Notes under the pieces: generated by a model
The model's input: only the letters and a program-made list of their open reading frames with translations
Databases searched by the model: none
What the model was told of the DNA's origin: nothing
Part shown: positions 49,438 to 64,000 of the stretch, piece after piece
Numbering within the stretch: position 1 is the first letter of the stretch
How the letters are laid out: every line of letters begins with the position of its first letter
From: Prochilodus magdalenae
Taxonomy: Eukaryota; Chordata; Actinopteri; Characiformes; Prochilodontidae
Direction: 5' to 3'
Length of the DNA stretch: 64,000 nt
Assembly: GCA_024036415.1 (NCBI GenBank)
Contig: JAMWET010001330.1
Span: 261,501 to 325,500 of the forward strand
Made by a program: the position numbers and the translations under genes

Positions 49438-50300
49438 AATACACTATATGACCGTCACACCACTTATGACCATGTTGGACATCCCGTTCCAAGACCATGG
49501 AAATGAATATGGAGTTGCTTCATGTCTGTAACAGCCTTCACTGTTCTAGAAGAACTTTCCACAAGACTTTGTAGAGTATCTGTGGGAATTTGTGCCAGTC
49601 ATTCAGTCAGAAGAGCATTAGTGAGGTCAGGCACTGATATTAAATGATAAGGTCTGTCTTGCAAATGATGTTCCAAATCTACAACAAACTTGTCAAACCA
49701 TGCCCCTATGGACAGAGGTACAATCATGCTGGAACAGGAAAGGGCCTTCCCCAAACTGTCGCCACAAAGCTGGGAGCGTATAATTGTCTAGAAGAAATCC
49801 TATAATTGTATGCTGTAGCATTAACATTATCCTTCTCTGGAATTCAGGGGCCTAAAGACTGCCAGATAGTTGAGCATCGTTCATCATTCTGGTGATGGCA
49901 TGGTTTGTCCTGTGGCAGTGAGCTTTATACCACCACAGCTGCCACTCGGCATTGCGCATAGTGTTCAGTGCTCAGTTCTTGTGCTGACATTGCTTACAAA
50001 AGCAGGTTAGAACTGGTGGTAATGGATGCCACTGAGGATAGGTGATATTTATGGACTACGGTACTCTCCGGCCCAGCTTCATGGCTGAGAGGTTGTTGGT
50101 CATGGTTGTCTCTATTTCACAATAACAGCACCTACAGTTGACCGGGACAGATCTAGCAGGACCGAAAAAGTTGGCATATAAGACAGTGGGGCTTCTTCAG
50201 TGCAGCCCATTTTATTACCAGTGATTGGAGATGCATGCAAAATGAGTTTATGCACCTGGCTTAAACACTTAAAGTCAATAAACAGTGTGTTGTGGGTGGG
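49438..50300 (-). mobile_element. Degenerate Tc1-like element, minus strand
   Basis: The left end tacactatatgaccg resembles the tip of a widespread fish Tc1 family. Ordered phrases follow that match its reverse-strand transposase: cacaagactttgtagagt, gtgaggtcaggcactgat, aatcatgctggaacaggaa, gggccttccccaaactgt. Frames are broken and an internal deletion is likely, since the DDE centre is poorly represented. The right end is uncertain. Confidence 0.8.
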
Positions 50301-51170
50301 TACCCACGTAGTGCATCAACGACACGGCTTGTTATTAAACTGAATGGGACTTTGTTGGTGAAAAAGCAAAAATAGATGTTTTCAAATTAGGATGTGGGAA
50401 CTGCATTACCCTTCTGCCCTCCCCCCCTTCTTCTCATACACACAGGACAGTCAGTGTATGTAGCAGTTCACAGTATATCAATGCAAACGCTTTTGAAATA
50501 TATTTTTAATATTTAACGGTTTTCACTGGTTTTGTTTCATGCACAGCAAGACTGTATGGGTAAAGGTGTGTGTATCTGGATAACAGCCTATATGTGGTAA
50601 CACCCATTCCTACAAAATATTCCCAAGGCTGCTTCCAGCAGACCAGGCTGCTGCAGGTGCTGGATTTTTATTAATCTTTTATTCCTACATTTATTCTCTT
50701 GTCTTGATCCAAGTTAGCACTTGGCAGCTTGAGTATGGAATGAGTTAAGTTTCGCTAATGATAAGTGATCACCACACGACTCTCACATAGTGGTCAGAGA
50801 TGTTTTAGATGGCTTCATGAGACCGTCTTTGGACTGTTTATCTTGTGTTGTCACACCACATGGGACTCGCCTGGGTCCGAGGGAGTTCAGTTGTAATCTC
50901 CACTGTAAGTGAGAAATATGTCAGTTAGGTGAAAAGATTCAACAGCAACAAGAAATACTCTCTAAATATTATGATAATGTGGACCTTGCCTAACTACTGA
51001 CTGTGTCGCCTCAAACTCAAGTATGTGCATTATTTGCAATGGAATGCGCAGCCCTGTGAATTCCTCACAGATAGTTTAACATGGCAACACTTTACAAATA
51101 TGTTGTACTGCAGCCAATACAGGTGAAGAGTGCAAAATGCAAACTGAACAAATACAATACCATTTCTAAG
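50301..51170. other. Intergenic spacer between Tc1 relic and direct repeat B
   Basis: No gene or recognised element was seen. Confidence 0.6.
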
Positions 51171-51442
51171 ACCATACGGACTGTACTGTAGTTAATTTGT
51201 ATTTGGCAGCTTTCATTTCAAGGCTTCTCAGTGGTCAGGAGATGCATCACTTGCATTGCATTGCAAATGGCATAGACTACATGATAGCATCTGTTAATTG
51301 GTTCACTGTGGAATTCCATTTTCCTTCCGGCAAGGTCCTTTCCAAATAGCTTAGACTTCTTTTAAGTGGACTGCCTCATTCTGATTATTCTGTATTAATC
51401 ACTCCTACATTTCCACATGGGCAAAGAATGATCCAATTAACT
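51171..51442. repeat. Long direct repeat, copy B
   Basis: Partner of 47182-47504, in the same orientation and about 4 kb away. It ends in aagaatgatccaattaactg, where copy A has agagttatcccaataacta, so homology stops at about the same point in both. It abuts the minisatellite that starts near 51540. Confidence 0.9.
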
Positions 51443-51539
51443 GTCATATGTCACAATGCTGTTTATTGACTTGGTATTAAGACATCTCTCTGCAATTTAA
51501 TACTGGATTTCCTGACTGACCTAATTAGTATTAGTGATA

Positions 51540-52240
51540 CTACAGAGTAAAGTACATCTATATGGTGTTCATTAGTGTTATTACAGAGTACAGCCCATCT
51601 ATGATGCTTATTAATATTACATAATACAGTAGATCCATGATGTTTATTAATGTTAGACTGTACATTAGATCTTTATTTATTAGTGTTATTAGAGAGTACA
51701 GCACATATGTATGGTGTTTAAAAATAGTATTAGAGAGTACAGTGTATATGTATGGTATTTATTAGTAGTATTTGAGGGTACAGTACATCTATGTGAGGTT
51801 TATTAGTAGTATTAGAGAGTACAGTACATGTATGTGGTGTTTATTAGTATTATTAGAAAGTACAGTGCATCTATATGGTGTTTATTAGTAGTATAAGAGA
51901 GTACAGTACATCTGTATGGTGTTTATTATTAGTATTACAGAATATAGTACATCTATATGGTGTTTTTTGGTAATATTAGAGGTTATGGTACATCTATATG
52001 GTGTTTATTAGTAGTATTACAGAGTACAGTACATCTATGCAGTTGTTAATATTCCATAATATAATAGTTCCATTATTTATTAATATTATTTTTAATTTAT
52101 AAATATTAGCCCGTGGTGTTTATTAGTGTAGAGGTTATACCCTCTGTGTGGTGTTATCACAGAGTACCGCAGATGGATGATGTTTATAATATACATGATG
52201 TTATATAGAATATAGTACAGTGTTACTACAGAGTAAATAT
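51540..52240. repeat. Minisatellite, unit about 41 bp
   Basis: At least 13 recognisable units each contain agagtacagtacatctat and then atggtgtttattagtagtat. Unit starts fall near 51542, 51583, 51619, 51655, 51691, 51732, 51773, 51813, 51854, 51895, 51937, 51978 and 52019. Spacing is 36 bp for three units and 40-42 bp for the others. Units decay towards 52240. There are no unique spacers, so this is not a CRISPR array. Confidence 0.92.
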
Positions 52241-52479
52241 GCTGTAACTGGAGCTGCAGCTTCTCTGTCATGTACTCATCCCTCTCCTTCCAGCTTCCTG
52301 AAGTCAGTCACTCATGTTAATGCCTTTGCCTTACTGTCCTGTAAAAGACTGTGCAGTGTGCCGCTGGCTCACATTCAGCTTTTCGGCTTTTTGAAAAAAT
52401 CTGTTTCAGGAGGCAATCGTCCTTCAGTTCCCGGTACATTCAAAATGTTTTGCTGAGCTGTGTATGGAGCGGACAGTGG

Positions 52480-63986
<11,507 letters not shown>

Positions 63987-64000
63987 TAATGCTGTTACAA

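Noticed and set aside
51540..52240. Evenly spaced repeats suggesting a CRISPR array
   Set aside because: Units are contiguous and diverge gradually, with no unique spacers, in a vertebrate genome.

Overview
The window is vertebrate nuclear DNA, almost certainly from a teleost fish. Three multi-exon genes lie head to tail on the + strand. Introns are GT-AG, AT-rich and up to 8 kb long, and both introns and spacers carry decayed Tc1/mariner copies and short inverted-repeat elements of fish type. There are no prokaryotic features. I assembled all exon joins by hand from splice consensus, reading phase and remembered similarity to the human proteins; no alignment was run.

Region 1 (1-13.35 kb): FKBP8, complete, 407 residues in eight coding exons, with a probable non-coding first exon at the window start. 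It encodes a tail-anchored FKBP/TPR protein of the mitochondrial outer membrane and ER. Its introns hold an internally deleted Tc1 element with long inverted arms, a second Tc1 relic on the minus strand and a long (AT)n tract.

Region 2 (14.0-45.3 kb): ELL, complete, 636 residues in twelve exons, encoding the RNA polymerase II elongation factor. A (GT)n tract of about 118 bp ends 55 bp before exon 5. The 3' UTR has a proximal and a distal poly(A) signal about 2.6 kb apart.

Region 3 (45.3-52.5 kb): an intergenic repeat island. It holds two direct copies of a roughly 300-bp unit, a MITE with 41-bp arms, a 532-bp deleted Tc1 element with intact ends, a TTAA-flanked inverted-repeat element, a further Tc1 relic and a minisatellite of about 41 bp period.

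Region 4 (52.5-64 kb): the 5' part of DOT1L, the H3K79 methyltransferase. Eleven exons encode residues 1-321, nearly the whole catalytic domain; the gene runs off the right edge.

FKBP8 next to ELL matches the human order at 19p13.11. DOT1L beside ELL does not, because human DOT1L is at 19p13.3. ELL and DOT1L proteins both act in transcription elongation and both connect to the AF9/ENL adaptors, so their adjacency is worth checking. No wholly new biological system was found. The most interesting signals are the shared AACGTTAG and GCTAGC motifs in all three first introns, a 13-base YY1-type match shared by the ELL and DOT1L 5' ends, and the repeat island.
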